In this document: piece after piece, positions 25,351 through 37,424 of the stretch | How the letters are laid out: each line of letters opens with the position of its first letter | Position numbering within the stretch: position 1 is the stretch's first letter | Origin: Protula sp. h YS-2021 | Lineage: Eukaryota > Annelida > Polychaeta > Sabellida > Serpulidae | Reading direction: 5' to 3' | Assembly: GCA_949752745.1 (NCBI GenBank) | Contig: OX457025.1 | Span: 47,481,601-47,545,600 of the forward strand | Length of the DNA: 64,000 bases | Translations under genes and position numbers: made by a program | Notes under the pieces: model-generated | What the model was told of the DNA's origin: nothing | The model's database searches: none | Seen by the model: the letters and a program-made list of their open reading frames with translations, nothing else

Positions 25351-25624
25351 TTGGCACGAATTATCTTTATATCACTCCTGTCTTGCTCCCTTACTATCAA
25401 GAATTATATAATTATATAATTTATAAATAAAAAAAAACAATAAACAAAAGTAGAGCGACCAGTGCTCGAAAACAACAGTGTACCCAAGCACGCCAAAGTA
25501 CTCTTTTTAAACAAACGTTTCCGTTTCAGAAAAATAATACCGTTTACTTGTCATCTTTCCCCATTTTTGAGGGAAGAGGTGTACGTAACTTGAATTGTGG
25601 GTATTTCAATCCTCTTTTGCTATA

Positions 25625-26010
25625 CAAGTGCAGTTTCATGTGTTTTATCTGGGTCTGGAAGGTGACCACCACAGACAGGTTTACGGCGCCTTTGGATCCA
25701 GGTTTTATTGCACGTTTTGCCCAAATTTGAAAGGTAGATATTAAGGCATTTTTATATCGTTGTTATCCGAGTGTGGAAGGTGGTAGCTAAAACAGGCTTG
25801 TACGTCATTTTTATCTGGTTTACAAGTTGGTTAATAGAACAGTTTTTCTGTACTTACTTTTTTATCTAGGTCTTGAAGGTGGGCAGGACACTCAGATTTT
25901 ATTGTACGTCATTGCATCAGAATTCAGGAGGAGTTAGCCGCAAACACGTTTTACTTTACGTCTTTTATCTGGGTCTTGACGGTGGTCGTTACAAATATGT
26001 TTTACTACAG
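25625..26010. repeat. tandem repeat, ~115-bp unit, four diverged copies
   Basis: Each unit carries a version of 'ttttatctgggtcttgaagg' followed by 'tggt' and 'ttttattgtacgtc'. Copies begin near 25640, 25757, 25860 and 25965. No coding role apparent. Confidence 0.65.
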
Positions 26011-26849
26011 CCTTCCCGACCATCCAGTATAGGTACGACTCTAAGCACAACCCTAAACTTGTTACCCAACGTTATATTAAGGATTTGCACCCTAAATGTA
26101 GTTAAAGTTATGATGGATACATTGTCTCCTTACATTGCCATTGGTCAAAAATCACCAGAAAGGAATTCGTCATACCTGATAAGTCAAAACCTGATAAAAA
26201 GATAAGTCATTTCGGTTGGCATTTTGGTCCTCTGTAAACTTGAAAACTACTTCCAGTTACTACAAACGATGCTAACCGCTAGATAATAACTAATAGTAAA
26301 TACGACCAAAATATTCCGTGGTCAATCTTTTGCTTTTGAATTTGTTTCTGAATAAGGGTATTGTTCACCTTGTCTCCAAATCCTGACACCCGTCTGAGTA
26401 AAACGTAAGTGGGGCGCGTAAGTGCGGGTGTGCTTCCTCAAACACTTCCCTGAATTAAGTGCGTCATATTTCTTAGAATAAACATACAAATCGAATAATT
26501 ACCTGATATTGGTCCTTACCAGATACTGACCCCTAACTGAGTGACATGTTACGTAATAGCTGTAGATTAGTAGCAAACAAAAACGACCAATGACAGATGG
26601 GGAAAGAAATAGCCATTTAGTGATATTTATGCTACCATGGTTTTCTAGCCCAAAGAATACAGCAACAGTCAAGGATATTCAGGAAAACGCTTAAATCACC
26701 AGTTTAATCACTATGATTGGTTAACAAACGACCAGAGAAAACGGGGAAAGGGAGTTGTAGTGTTAGATTCAGCAACTGCAAAATATATTACAAAATAATT
26801 TTCAGCATTGACACTACACACTTAATTTAATTTTCTATACGATTCTGAT
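26011..26849. other. non-coding interval
   Basis: Nothing recognised. Confidence 0.4.
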
Positions 26850-27745
26850 GTTTACCAAAACCGTGTGACTTATCCAAAGAATAACTACACCAAATTTTAA
26901 GTCAATCCGACTATCGAGATATTTTGCTGAAAAGAACTTTTTAAAATAATAACGTCATTTGCAAATGCATTAGTTCTACTCCGGACAAAATTTTATGGAA
27001 TCTTTCGATCCTACCATGCAACAATCCAACCAAGTTTCAGCATTCTCTGATGTTCAACGGCTGAGAAAGCCTGCATACAATAGTTTGACGTAATCACGAC
27101 ATTTATTAATTTACTACACGAGTCAAGCGTTAGACCGACCCAAGGAATACATATACAAAATTTGATGTTGATGCGACTATTAATTATCAAGATATTTTTC
27201 TGTGACGACATCATGTACCGTTTTTGTTCGTTCTACTCTCAACAACTGGCACGATCATTCGGACCTACCAAGAAACAACCCCACCAGATTTGAACTTTCT
27301 TCGATGTTCAGCCACTGAGAACTCTTACATGTAAGATATTTACATAATATCGCCATACACTTTCCTTGATTTCACTAAAGGTCTAAAGATTGACACAGAC
27401 TTACCCAAAAAAATCCGTATAAAAGTCGACATTGCATGAAATTTTGCCCACAACATCTTGTTCAAAATATGCATATGTTTAAGTGCTGACGCCATATTCC
27501 CTACTTGTGCATTCGGTTCGCGTCCAAATTTTGTTCAATCTTTCTGACCTTCCAAGCATCAATCCACCCATATTTGAACCTTTTCTAACGTTCAGCGGCT
27601 GTAAAATTACGTTATGACGTTAAATTTTATAGAACTGTCCGTAATATCAAGATGTTATATGGATCGAGTTTGAAATGGTTTTGCCTTTTCGTTTTTGAGA
27701 TATTTTGCACACATTTGGTTAACAATAGACTGACACACATAAACT
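26850..27745. repeat. interspersed repeat, family A, copy 2
   Basis: At least five diverged sub-units with the phrases 'aaattttaagtcaatccgac', 'gagatattttgc' and 'accatgcaacaatccaacca', ending 'gttaacaatagactgac'. It matches the family seen at 2840-3260. Confidence 0.55.
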
Positions 27746-27803
27746 TACACACATGTACACAGACCCACGTACAAACACTAAAAACTCACAAAAGTGTCAA
27801 TGT

Positions 27804-28380
27804 TTAGACCTCGAATACATCCATACTGTCTTGTGCTTCTCTGCTTGTTTGGGTAAATATGTTGGTGATGACCCTCTCATGTTCTGCCATTTTGAAAAGG
27901 GTTAGCTGACCATTGGAATGAGCTTTGCCAATGCCTTGGTTGCCAAGCACCTTGGACCATACCACGTTGTCGGAGTCTACTCTGGCATCAAAATTTCCAA
28001 ATACTACCAACTTATCCTTGGGGGAGTGGCGTCAATCACATGCTCTAGATCATCATGGAAGGCCCCTATACTTTGATCTGTGTGGGTCATTGCTGGTGCC
28101 TACGCACTGACGAGTGTTGCATAGTGTGGTTCTCCGAGTTTGAGTCGAAGGGTCATAGGTCTATCTGATATGACCTTTGGTAGTAATTCCAGTGATTCGA
28201 TCTGATTGCAAACTCACGGGCCATATTCTTAGTTTGCCTTGGCGTTTAGCTTTCCAGAAGAACTTGCACCCTATGCCAACTTCCTCCAATTGAGCTTCTT
28301 CTGATAGAGTGACCTCAGTCAGAGCTGCAATGCTTGCGTTAGAGTCTTTCAGCCTTTCAGCCACTTAGCAATGATTACAG
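27804..28380 (-). pseudogene. LINE endonuclease-domain fragment
   Basis: On the minus strand, 28364-28161 reads ASIAALTEVTLSEEAQLEEV then GCKFFWKAKRQGKLR. After a frame change, 28010-27804 reads VFGNFDARVDSDNVVWSKVL then GIGKAHSNGQLTLF and ERVITNIFTQ. These are the conserved blocks of the APE-type endonuclease of non-LTR retrotransposons (vlGDFNARvG, GkxNxNGxxLL, ITNTxF). The first catalytic region and the reverse transcriptase are missing, so it is a short decayed piece. Confidence 0.7.
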
Positions 28381-29220
28381 TTCGTCTTTCGATCGTTGTG
28401 GATCAATGACCTTGCGTTCCAAGATTAGATAATCTTTTCTTTTTCGTATTCGTTCTACCGTGTGTTTGGTGTTTGGATCACAGAACAGATAAACTACAGG
28501 ATTTTCCATGATATATAGGAAACTACGCAAGAAGTTTTATTCAGTGAGATTAATTCTTATTGGACAATACTTTTCAAAGCATCTGTTTGATCCAACAGTA
28601 GCTACAAGTACTTCTTATAAACAAAAACACAGCAGCCGAACAAACAAACTTAGGAACTTTCAAATCAAAACAACAAGTTACGATGCAAATGACAACTTGG
28701 TTACGTAGATCTATTAAACATAAAGCTGGGGGAGGGGGAATCATGCGCGGATCCCAAATTTTTATTTGTGGGGGAATGTCACAACCACGATAAATGCTGA
28801 GTTTAATATACATTTTTACTTACCATAATCAAACAACCTGTTTTATTTTTCTTATTTTCTTTTTATGGGGAGGAGGGTGGGCAGGGGTAGGGTGGGTATC
28901 ATAACCCAACGATCTCCTGGATCCTGTATTTTAACAAATTATCTTCAGAGGTATCATTACTCGGCCAGAACCCCTTCCCCCAAAAACAATTCATCCGCCT
29001 CGACATCACGAAAGAAGAGTTATTTTGCAATGCTGGTAGTGGACGGGGCTAAAATGTCAGAGAATTTCTGTCTTGACGTTTTGCTGGTATATAACTGGCA
29101 ACAAACTTGAAATTTGTTTCAACGTATGATAATGTAAGATAATTTTTATCAAAGCAATATGTTCAAAATAGACAAAAAATGAAAGCTAATAAAATAATGA
29201 CCGACTCTGTTTACTTTCAG
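28381..29220. other. intronic interval
   Basis: No element recognised. It ends in the acceptor 'ctctgtttactttcag' of the next exon. Confidence 0.4.
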
Positions 29221-29372
29221 CGAGATTTTGATTCGCTCAGCTCGAAGTCCTTGGCAGCTATAGAAGAGAAATATGAGCCAAGCACTAACACAGATATATT
29301 TAACAACCTGTACAAAAGAGATTTTTCCTTTGAGATAGCAGAACCGGTATGCCCATCAAAGAACGAATGGCG
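29221..29372 (+). CDS. neurotrophin/Spaetzle-like gene, exon at pro/mature boundary
   Basis: The acceptor 'tttactttcag' ends at 29220 and the donor 'cg|gtaagc' follows 29372. The frame is open for 50 codons plus two bases: RDFDSLSSKSLAAIEEKYEP, then NNLYKRDFSFEIAEPVCPSK and NEW. LYKR is a dibasic, furin-like processing site, so the mature factor would begin near DFSFE. PVCPS...EW is the start of the cystine-knot domain, equivalent to the first cysteine and following tryptophan of NGF-family factors. The two leftover bases (cg) join exactly with the single leading base of exon 44637-44810. The intervening intron is 15.3 kb and carries LINE debris, the 3-kb Polinton-like element and satellite arrays. 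Confidence 0.82.
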
Positions 29373-32300
29373 GTAAGCAGAAAGTATTTTTTAGTAAATA
29401 AGAACATCGTAATAAAGGTCGCAACAATAACATTTTATGTTCCATAAACATACCTTATTGAAACCGTTAGGGCAAAACTAGAAGTTTTAATACGGCAGCA
29501 TGTCCTGGGTAATACTTCTGTAATGCATATTTCTAATAATAATAATAGCAATAATAAAAATAAGAAAAATAAAAATAATTGTAATAATAATTGATCCGAT
29601 GCTTTGGAAAGTATCATTCCACCAATTTTATACCCGTAACACTGTTGAATCTGCCTTCTAGTAGTAAACAACAGTTTGCAGTAATAAACTATGAAAATTG
29701 ATCTTGGAGAACCGATCCAAGGTATGAAGTTCGAATCGAGGTTACAGAATATTGATGGAAAGCAAGAAGATCGCTGCTGTGAAGTTTGTGCGAATTTCAT
29801 TCTTGGGGAGCTGAACAAGAACAATCTACTTTCGGCGGATTCAATAGTCTGTGTTGGCTGGCCTAGTTGTTTATGCCACTAGCATACCGCTTTTTGGCAC
29901 TTTTTTAGTCGAACCTTTATCACGACAAAGAAGTTTGCTTTTGGGCCCCATTTTTCTTCGTGTTAAAATCTGTTTTCGTTTCTGTGCGAGTTATTCTCAG
30001 TTTTTTATCTTCAGCAACGTTACAGCAGCCGCTAAGGTACTTCAAGCAGTTACATCAATAAATTTTGGTCTTTCAAAACCGAGAAACCAACATTAATAAT
30101 TTTGACGGGAATACCACTGTGTGGTGATTTGACTGTGATGATGAGAGCTTGATAGCGAAACCACCTCACTAATACATGGCTAAGAGGCACTAAATACTTA
30201 CAAGAGAAGTTTTGGTTGCGCGCGATACATTTCGGTCGGCTTTTCGCAAGTGGTAGCTTTTCCCCGCGTTGTGTTAACACGCAGAGGGATGTACCAGTTA
30301 CATACGCACTGCGAACGCGTTTCTCAGCTTTAGCACTACAGGAAATCGGTGTTATCAGAGGTAGCACGTTCGGGCTTTGGTGTTACCAACGGCAGAAACT
30401 GAGGTAACACGAGTGTAGCTTGGTAGAGTTACGCTTCTGTGTTATATCACAGAATAAATTACTACAACTGCCGCATGCCGTGGCATTTAAACCAATTGTT
30501 GCTGCCATGACTAACCTGGGTGGTAAAGACACCCAGGAATTAAGGACGACCAACATGACTATTGCAGGGACCGAGCTACGCAGATAAGATTGTGACGGTA
30601 TCATCACACCTTTCAGAGCACGTTCATCGCATTTTGAATAGGCAACACCTACACAAACTTCAAACAGACAGGGTAAAAAACTGAGATCGAGCACCATCTG
30701 TTCTGTGGGTGTTTCAGCAAACAAGGGCAGGATCACTTCGCCCCTAACAAGTCGCTCAGGAAACACCTTAAACATACAACCGAAAGGACAAGACGCGTGC
30801 GCCTAGCCCTGTGACAGAGCAACGCGTAACCTGGCAACGCCAACGGATAGCCGTCTCCCCTTGCCAAGCTTCTGAGCCGGATGGAAGGGAAGACACAGCA
30901 GTCCCGAATACACCTGAATTCCACCCAGAGCCAAAACAGACGAGCAGTGCCACATAATGCAGAGTATGACCAATAATAGATCGCAGGTTGTACAGGTCAC
31001 CACCGAAGCATCCGGAGTGTGACGATCACCACGCAAGCATAACGCATCCCCATTATTGGAAGCAGTTGAAAGCAGGCGCCTCTCTGACGAGTTTAACGAG
31101 TCTCCCAGCAGCCAAAAATTTAAATTTCAAAAAGATGCTGCATCTCAAACATGCGCTAACTTGGCTACCTGTGGTACGTCTGGAAGATAAGGTACTCATC
31201 CGCCACAAGTATTTAAGCTAAACAGAGAGCATCGCTAGGATGGGTTCAGAGTTGTGTCATTCGTGAAGCTTGTCAAACATTGGTGAACAGAACTATCAGT
31301 GGCCGCGATAGTTAGAAAACTGATCGGGTCTTTAGTGCACGGCACAAAGGACTAGACCAAGTTAAACACGGTGCTGCTGTCATCCAGCATTGAGATCAGC
31401 GAAACAATGTGCTCCAAACTTGTGACTTGTTGGCGGTGCTCAAAGGCACACACACAAGACTTATAGAAAAGCGCAGTGTACACGCGATAGACTCAGGCCA
31501 TACTGCGCATACACACGATAAATCTTCACCTGTTGTCCCAAATAAATGAAATAGCTGAAGAAGCAAGAATTTTCAGTACGCATTGCAGCACGTATACAGA
31601 AATGCATGCTAAGTTTACTCCGTTTGGTGTATAGATCAATGTGCATGGTGTTTGGAAGGTTGTGCCTCGGTCGATTCTGTAGCCGCAGCTACTCCGCTAC
31701 TCACTGAATTTCTCAAATATCTTTTGAGGTAAAGAAGGTGCGATCAGCAAGCAGTTACTGGGCAGCGCAAGGCTCTGTATTAAAGAATGCCACAGGATAC
31801 GACGCAGGCCAAGATGTGAGATTTTATAGGCAAAACGTACATCGTGACATACGGCAAGGATACATTTTGAGAGATCTCCTTGCTCGCGTTACTCCATGAC
31901 ACACTAAAGAGCGGCAGATAATACGAGTAACCTACTCTGCCCATCAAAGGCTATACGGAGCCCCGAAAAAGGCTAGCAATTTCTTTTCTCCCTCATATAA
32001 TCCGAGACGTATAAAAATCCACTATTCAAAACTCCATTGCGAGGGACGTCGTGCTAGCGAAAGAAGCCAGATATGTTCCCAAAATGCCCCTGGGAAGTGC
32101 GGCAGTAATCTGCACCACCTTACAAGAAATCCTGCGCGGACTGCTGGCAATCCTCAAAGTCATTCATTCTTTTTTATTTGCAGGACTACACCCAAGACTC
32201 TGTGTCAAGGCTGTGCCACATGCTGTTCATGATGGCCACCACCCGATTCTTGTGAGTGTACTCGAGATTAAGGCCCCCGGAAAGGTGCACTTGGATGGTA

Positions 32301-32389
32301 TCATATGTTTTACCATGCATGCCACCCCCACCCCCACCCAAAAAACACCGCACAGAAGGGAGTGGTAATTTTGAGTCCAGATGCATCAT
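29373..32389. other. intronic interval, nothing recognised
   Basis: AT-rich with an AAT/ATT-rich patch at 29535-29595. A more GC-balanced part (30200-31400) has overlapping frames on both strands but no domain, splice border or element end that I can support. Confidence 0.4.
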
Positions 32390-35160
32390 CATCATCTTCC
32401 CCGCTAGAGTATAGGCCGCCGACAAGGTCTCTCCAGCTTCCTCTGTCCTGGGTAAGACTCTCCAGCTGCACTCATGTGTGGCCCATCCTCTTGGTATCTG
32501 CGACCGGGTCAAATTGCCATGTGTTCACTGGTCGACCTCTCTTCCTTTTTCCCTGATATTTCCACCTAAGGGCTTGTCTCGTGATGTTGGTTACTGGCTT
32601 ACGCAGTGTATGGCCTATCCATCCCCGGCGGTTTTGTTGAATATCAGCTCCTGCCGGCTTATTTCTTGTCTGCTGCCATAATTCCTCATTACCGATCTTG
32701 TCAGGCCACCATTTGTACAGGATTCGTCTCAGGCAATTGTTCATGAAAGTCTGGATCCTCTTTATCGTTGTTTTGGTGGCTCTGCAGATCTCAGCTCTGT
32801 ATATCAGGACTGACTTCACGTTGGTGTTGAAGAGCCTGATTTTGGTATTGACTGACAAACCATATGTTCTTAAGCTGTCCAGTTCTTCTAGTGCTAGGCC
32901 TTCCAATGTGATGGGAGACGTGCTGGTGGTATTTTCTTTCAGAACCTTGCTCTTCCTTCAATGGATGTTCAGGCCCAGCTTGGATTAGTTCTCTGCCGCG
33001 ATACTGGTCTCTTCCTGCATGTGCTGTTGGGTCTGCGAAAGTAAGACTAGGTAATCAGCTAGGTACGTCCTGGTCATCCAAATGTAACAAGAGGATATTG
33101 CTATGATCTAGTCAATGGCGAGCAGAAACAGAAATGGAGGCAGCAAACATCCTTGCCTGACCCCTGTTCGGACTTGGAAAGCATCAGAGATCTGGCGTCC
33201 ATGAACTAATCTGAGCTTTACAGGCATTCCATAGTGTCGTAACAGTTTTCATAGAGTCTCTCTGTCTGCGTTATCAAAGGTTTTCTTGTAGTCTAGGAAT
33301 CTGACAAAGAGAGAGACATTCCACTCTAAGGATTGTTCTAGGATACACAGCGTGAAAATCTGGTCCGTACATGAGCAATCTTTTTGAAAGCCGGTCTGCT
33401 GGTCACGGCGGTGGGTATCGATTATAGTATTCTCCCTATTCAGTATGATCCTGCTAAAGACTTTTCCAGCAACTGACTGTAATATAATCCGTCTGTAGTG
33501 TGTGCAGTTACTGGGTCTTCTTTTTCTGGCAGTTTGAGTAAGTATCATTTCTTCCACTCTGCTGACATCTTTTCTTCCTTCCTAATCTTCTTGAAGACAG
33601 GGGTGGGGCATATCGACAGTGGTTTCCGCGTTTGTTTCAGTGCCTTGCCTGTCCTCAACTGCTCGAGGGCTGTCTGATCTTTTCCTTTCTGGGCAAGCTG
33701 CAGTCAATCAGCAGGTCGTTGTTAGCTTCCTGAGTTTCTGGTGGGTCCTGGGGAGCTGGTCGGTTTAGTAGTGTTCCCTCCACCTCTTCCTCCGCCCCTC
33801 ATCGCCTGGGATGGTCTTTCCACTTTCCACTGAGCTTTCTAATAGTGGTGTAGAGGTCCCTCACGTTTCAATGTCGGTCAGTTTCCTCTGCCTCTCTAGC
33901 ACGTGCCTCCACAAAGTTCCTTTTGTCTAACCATATGCTGTTCTTTGTGATTCTGGCAGTGTTGGCATAGGCTTCCTGGGCTTTGGCTGTTCCTGCTCTT
34001 GTACGGCTGTTGTTGATTGCTGCCTTCTTCTCCTTTCTGTCCACAATCTTCTTCAATGGGCCAGCAGATATTCACTCCTTGTGGCTACGTGTCTTGCAGC
34101 CCAGCACCTCCTAGCAGATTCCGGTCGCTGTCTCTTTAACTGCTTTAGATTGCCTGTCTATGGGCTCTTCTTCCAAAATCTCCTGGAGAGCTTGGAGCCT
34201 GTTGATTAGAGCCAGTCGGTACTCCTTCAGCTTGCCTGCGTCTTTCAGAAGTTCCGTGTTGAATCGTTGGCGTTGGCTTTTTCCTGTCTCTCCATTCCAG
34301 TTCTTCTTAAGTTTGAGCTTAAGTCTGGCTATAAGGAGATGATGGCCCGATCCAATGTGGGCTCCTCTTTTGACTCTCACATCCTGGAGTGGAAACTTCT
34401 TTGATATACACACACGGTAGGTTTGGTTCTCGGTAATGTGGTCTAGTGATACTCAGATCGCCTTGTGGAGTCGCTTATGGGGGAAAAGTGTTCCGCAAAT
34501 GACGAGGTTGCTTATGGCGCATAGGTCTGCAAACCTGTTCTCGTTGTCGTTCATATTGTCTAGTCCCTGCTGTCCTGTTGCGGAATTCTTCTTTGTCCAC
34601 CTCGTTGCTTTCGTTGGTTTGAGCGTAACACTGGATGATGTTCATGTTCAGTCTCCTAGTCTTGGTCCTAAAGGATGTTGTCACGATGAGTGGTCCGTGG
34701 CCTTCCCAACCTGTGAGGGCTCTCTATGCTGCTTTGGAAAGCATTTGTGTCACTCCATGAGTGTGCGGTTCATTCTCTTCCTCGTAGCCTGTAAGCAGAA
34801 AGGTTTCTCCCGAAGAGAGTCTCTTCTTTCCACCGCCCGTTCATCGTGACTTACAGATCCCTAGGATGTTGAGGTCGTAGTTCTTCATCTTCGCAGCTAC
34901 CTGAGCTGTTTCCCCCTCGTCATGCATGGTCCTCACATTCCATGTCCCGATGGTGATGGTAGACCTGGTAGAAAGAATGGTAGTCGGCTGAGTGGCTCCC
35001 ACATGATTCCGGCTTTTACCACTCCACATCATTGGCCCTCCAGCTAGAGGTCCATCTTCTGTCAGGGCTGGGTTTTCTATTGTAAATTCTCTTGTTTTCA
35101 TTTCTGTAGCATGATGGTTTTTACAGGGAGGGATGCTAACCCCTCGCAACAACCCGCTTC
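32390..35160 (-). pseudogene. degenerate non-LTR retrotransposon (LINE) with endonuclease and reverse transcriptase
   Basis: Read on the minus strand, the pieces follow the order of a LINE ORF2. 35152-34841 has ITIGTWNVRTMHDEGETAQV and LNILGICKSR (endonuclease start). 34684-34475 has NMNIIQCYAQTNES. 34413-34111 has GAHIGSGHHLLIARLKLKLK (endonuclease end, S-D/H-H-L region). 33557-33249 has RPSNCTHYRRIILQSVAGKV, TGFQKDCSCTDQIFTL and FLDYKKTFDNADRE (reverse transcriptase). 32906-32472 has VLIYRAEICRATKTTIKRIQ and GWIGHTLRK (C-terminal region). Frame changes between all pieces show that it is inactive. The layout fits an RTE/CR1-like APE-type element; the exact clade is not determined. It lies in the large intron, antisense to the neurotrophin-like gene. 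Confidence 0.82.
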
Positions 35161-35345
35161 CTTTCTCATCCGCGATTGGGACCGCACATGGTGCGGTCAG
35201 CGCGGAATGCCAGTTTCGTTAAAAGGGCTAATTTTCATTCAGTATTCCGTCTCCCACAAAAGGGGGTTCTTTTCGCAAGTGTTCTCCTTGTTGGTTTAAA
35301 AAGTGGTGTTATTTCGAACATGGTACTCCGCGTTTTAAAAAGTGG
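35161..35345. repeat. interspersed repeat, family B, inverted copy
   Basis: The reverse complement shows 'tactgaatgaaaatta' and 'cgaaactggcattccgcgc', matching 10850-10920. Confidence 0.5.
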
Positions 35346-35623
35346 TTGAGACCCTATGGCTAAATAAGATGCCTAATTGCTCAAACCGCTGCTGCATTGT
35401 AGTGCACTTTCTGGTGTCATTTACTTGGCACGTAGGAATGGTAGCATGAAAAAAGGTGAAAATAATGCTAATAATACTAGTAATAACATTGATAATAATG
35501 CTAATAATAATGATAATAATTCTCTATCGGGCAGGCCACAAGACAAAAAATGTAAAGCGAAAGCCGCTTAAGACAAAACCCAAAGTCTACCCAAAAGATG
35601 CAGTTTCATAGATTCTCAAATAC

Positions 35624-36181
35624 TTAATCACTGAAGAAGGGGATGGCGCTGCTGATTCTGCTGACGTGGGGTCCAGAATCTCCGAATGTATGACCCCTTC
35701 GGAAAGCAGAAAGACTAAGATTCCTACGACACGCAGTTGCGTAAATCGGCGAAGGGAACGTATGTGAGGCCAAAAGTCGCAAAGGGGCTATCGAGAATGA
35801 ATCCGCAAGCTGCTGATATAAGAGTCGGCTTAATGGGGTGGGAAACACACAGAATGAGAATATCGGAGTCGAGTTCTTGTAGAACCCGCGGCGAGGGTTA
35901 CAGTGTTGTCCGTAAAGGCACGAGGGGAGTGGCGTCGATCGCTTGATGACAACGAAAACGGCGGCTGAGTCATTGATATTAATGTGCTCCTGGGATAAGT
36001 GAGCAATATCTACGGACCAGTTACAGTATAGGCAGTCTATAGCTGATTTCTGGGGAATGAGCGCGGCGCCTGATGCGTATGGGCTATCATCGCTGACGGT
36101 GTGCAAAGCAGGTTCGGGCACAGCTTTCTCCATGGCAAACTCGCGTGCACCGTTGAGTGAGATGCTGAGCATGCTGATCAT
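35624..36181 (-). pseudogene. retroelement-like fragment, possible RNase H region
   Basis: An open minus-strand frame of 185 codons lies in a GC-balanced block. The stretch SAIDCLYCNWSVDIAHLSQE followed by HININDSAAVFVVIKRSTPL resembles RNase H-like domains of DIRS or other retroelements (W...I.I..D...AV..I..). Nearby NP and ADSFS phrases are compatible with later parts. I have no catalytic set to point to, so this is a weak call. A random long frame in GC-rich debris is an alternative. Confidence 0.3.
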
Positions 36182-36261
36182 ATCGAGCCTGCGGCGTGTA
36201 TCGCTGTTGGTGCGGGCGGTGCAGCGACGCCATCACCGCCAAGATGTAGTGCAGGAAGGGG

Positions 36262-36327
36262 GTGCACGACGCGGCCACCCCGTGCGACTCAGGGATGCAC
36301 GACGCGGCCACCCCGTGCGACTCAGCT
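36262..36327. repeat. 33-bp direct duplication
   Basis: 'tgcacgacgcggccaccccg' plus 'tgcgactcag' occurs twice in immediate succession, with one small difference at the joint. Confidence 0.85.
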
Positions 36328-37008
36328 GAGCTTACAAAGCAAACTCTGAAGCTGGCGTTTGCTGAGAGCGACGACCCAGCGGCTGATTATATCCCAAGTC
36401 TGCTCAAGCTTGTTCTAAGGAAATGCGAGAGTGCAGTCAAGCGGAATTATAGGAGCTCCCAGGAAGGTCTTTCACTGAGAAGACAAAATGAACAGAAGGG
36501 ACATGTCGATCATATATGTGTAGTGCAACTCTACAGCAAATTTCCACTGCGTCAGCGGATGTAAAGGTGTGCTTATCGGGAGAAGGGAAGCTGTTAAGAT
36601 CCACCACCCGGCTGCGAGCAGTGGATGAGTCGTTTGCAGTCCTCGTCCTTTAAAACTAGGAGATAGGAGACGCGATGGCTTATGCTGCACACTTCTGTAG
36701 AGAGGTAGCGAGAACGACCCTGATCGAAAATATGGAGTATGTTAGAGAACAACCTTTGCAACTCTAGCAAGTGTTGAAGTTTTCGCGTGGACTCGCTGCC
36801 AGTACTTCATCATCGGACGAGGGGGTAGAGCTGGCACATGCTCGCAAACTTCACCACATACAGGTTATACCGGTTCCTGCTTCAGTCACATCCAAGTACG
36901 CGGAGCGTGAGAGCACTTCATACATACGTGAGTGCCCGATCGTAGCTGCCATGGCCCTATCTGCTGGTGTCTGCTTCGTTTACCCATTTCGGACAACTAG
37001 GAATGAGC
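36328..37008. other. intronic interval before the Polinton-like element
   Basis: GC-balanced sequence with open frames on both strands but no recognisable domain. The open frame at 36771-37019 runs into the element end and is accidental. Confidence 0.4.
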
Positions 37009-37014
37009 CTAAGA
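37009..37014. repeat. target-site duplication, left (CTAAGA)
   Basis: Six bases directly before the element terminus AGTAGGTAGA, identical to 40036-40041. Six-base duplications are the hallmark of Polinton/Maverick integration. Confidence 0.92.
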
Positions 37015-37424
37015 AGTAGGTAGATAAGGCCGGTTCTGCTGCACTTTGTGACGTCATACTGTCTGGACCGGAAGTGACGTCATCGTGTCTTGACCGGAAG
37101 TGAGGTCATAGGCGTGGTCATGGCAACGAAGTGACGTTATATGCGTAACCATGGTGATAATGACGTCATCAGGCACGTGACCAATGAAAAGCCAATGAAA
37201 TCAATGAAGACAATAAAGCCCCGCCAACTTTCTGTCTATCACCTGTCAATCATCGTGACGTCATGAATCACATGACCAATGAAAAGCCAATGAAATCAAT
37301 GAAGACAATGAAGCCCCGCCCAATTTCGGTCTATCACCTGTCAATCATCGTGACGTCACACCCCTCATATCTATTTTTAGACTTGGGAAATTTTACAACA
37401 TTCATTTTTAGTAACTTTTTAAAA
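37015..37424. promoter_or_regulatory. left terminal inverted repeat, outer part: ETS/CRE/CCAAT-rich
   Basis: By eye there are five exact TGACGTCA octamers (37049, 37075, 37161, 37256, 37351). One is fused to an ETS-type core as ACCGGAAGTGACGTCA (37067-37082). A second ACCGGAAGTG is at 37092. Two groups of 'gaccaatgaaaagccaatg' CCAAT-like repeats, a CACGTG and a GC box in reverse ('gccccgcc') follow. The arrangement looks like a CpG-type animal promoter. Function is inferred from motifs only. Confidence 0.6.

Noticed and set aside
36771..37019. 82-residue open frame
   Set aside because: Its stop codon lies inside the mini-Polinton terminus; it crosses an insertion boundary and has no homologous features.
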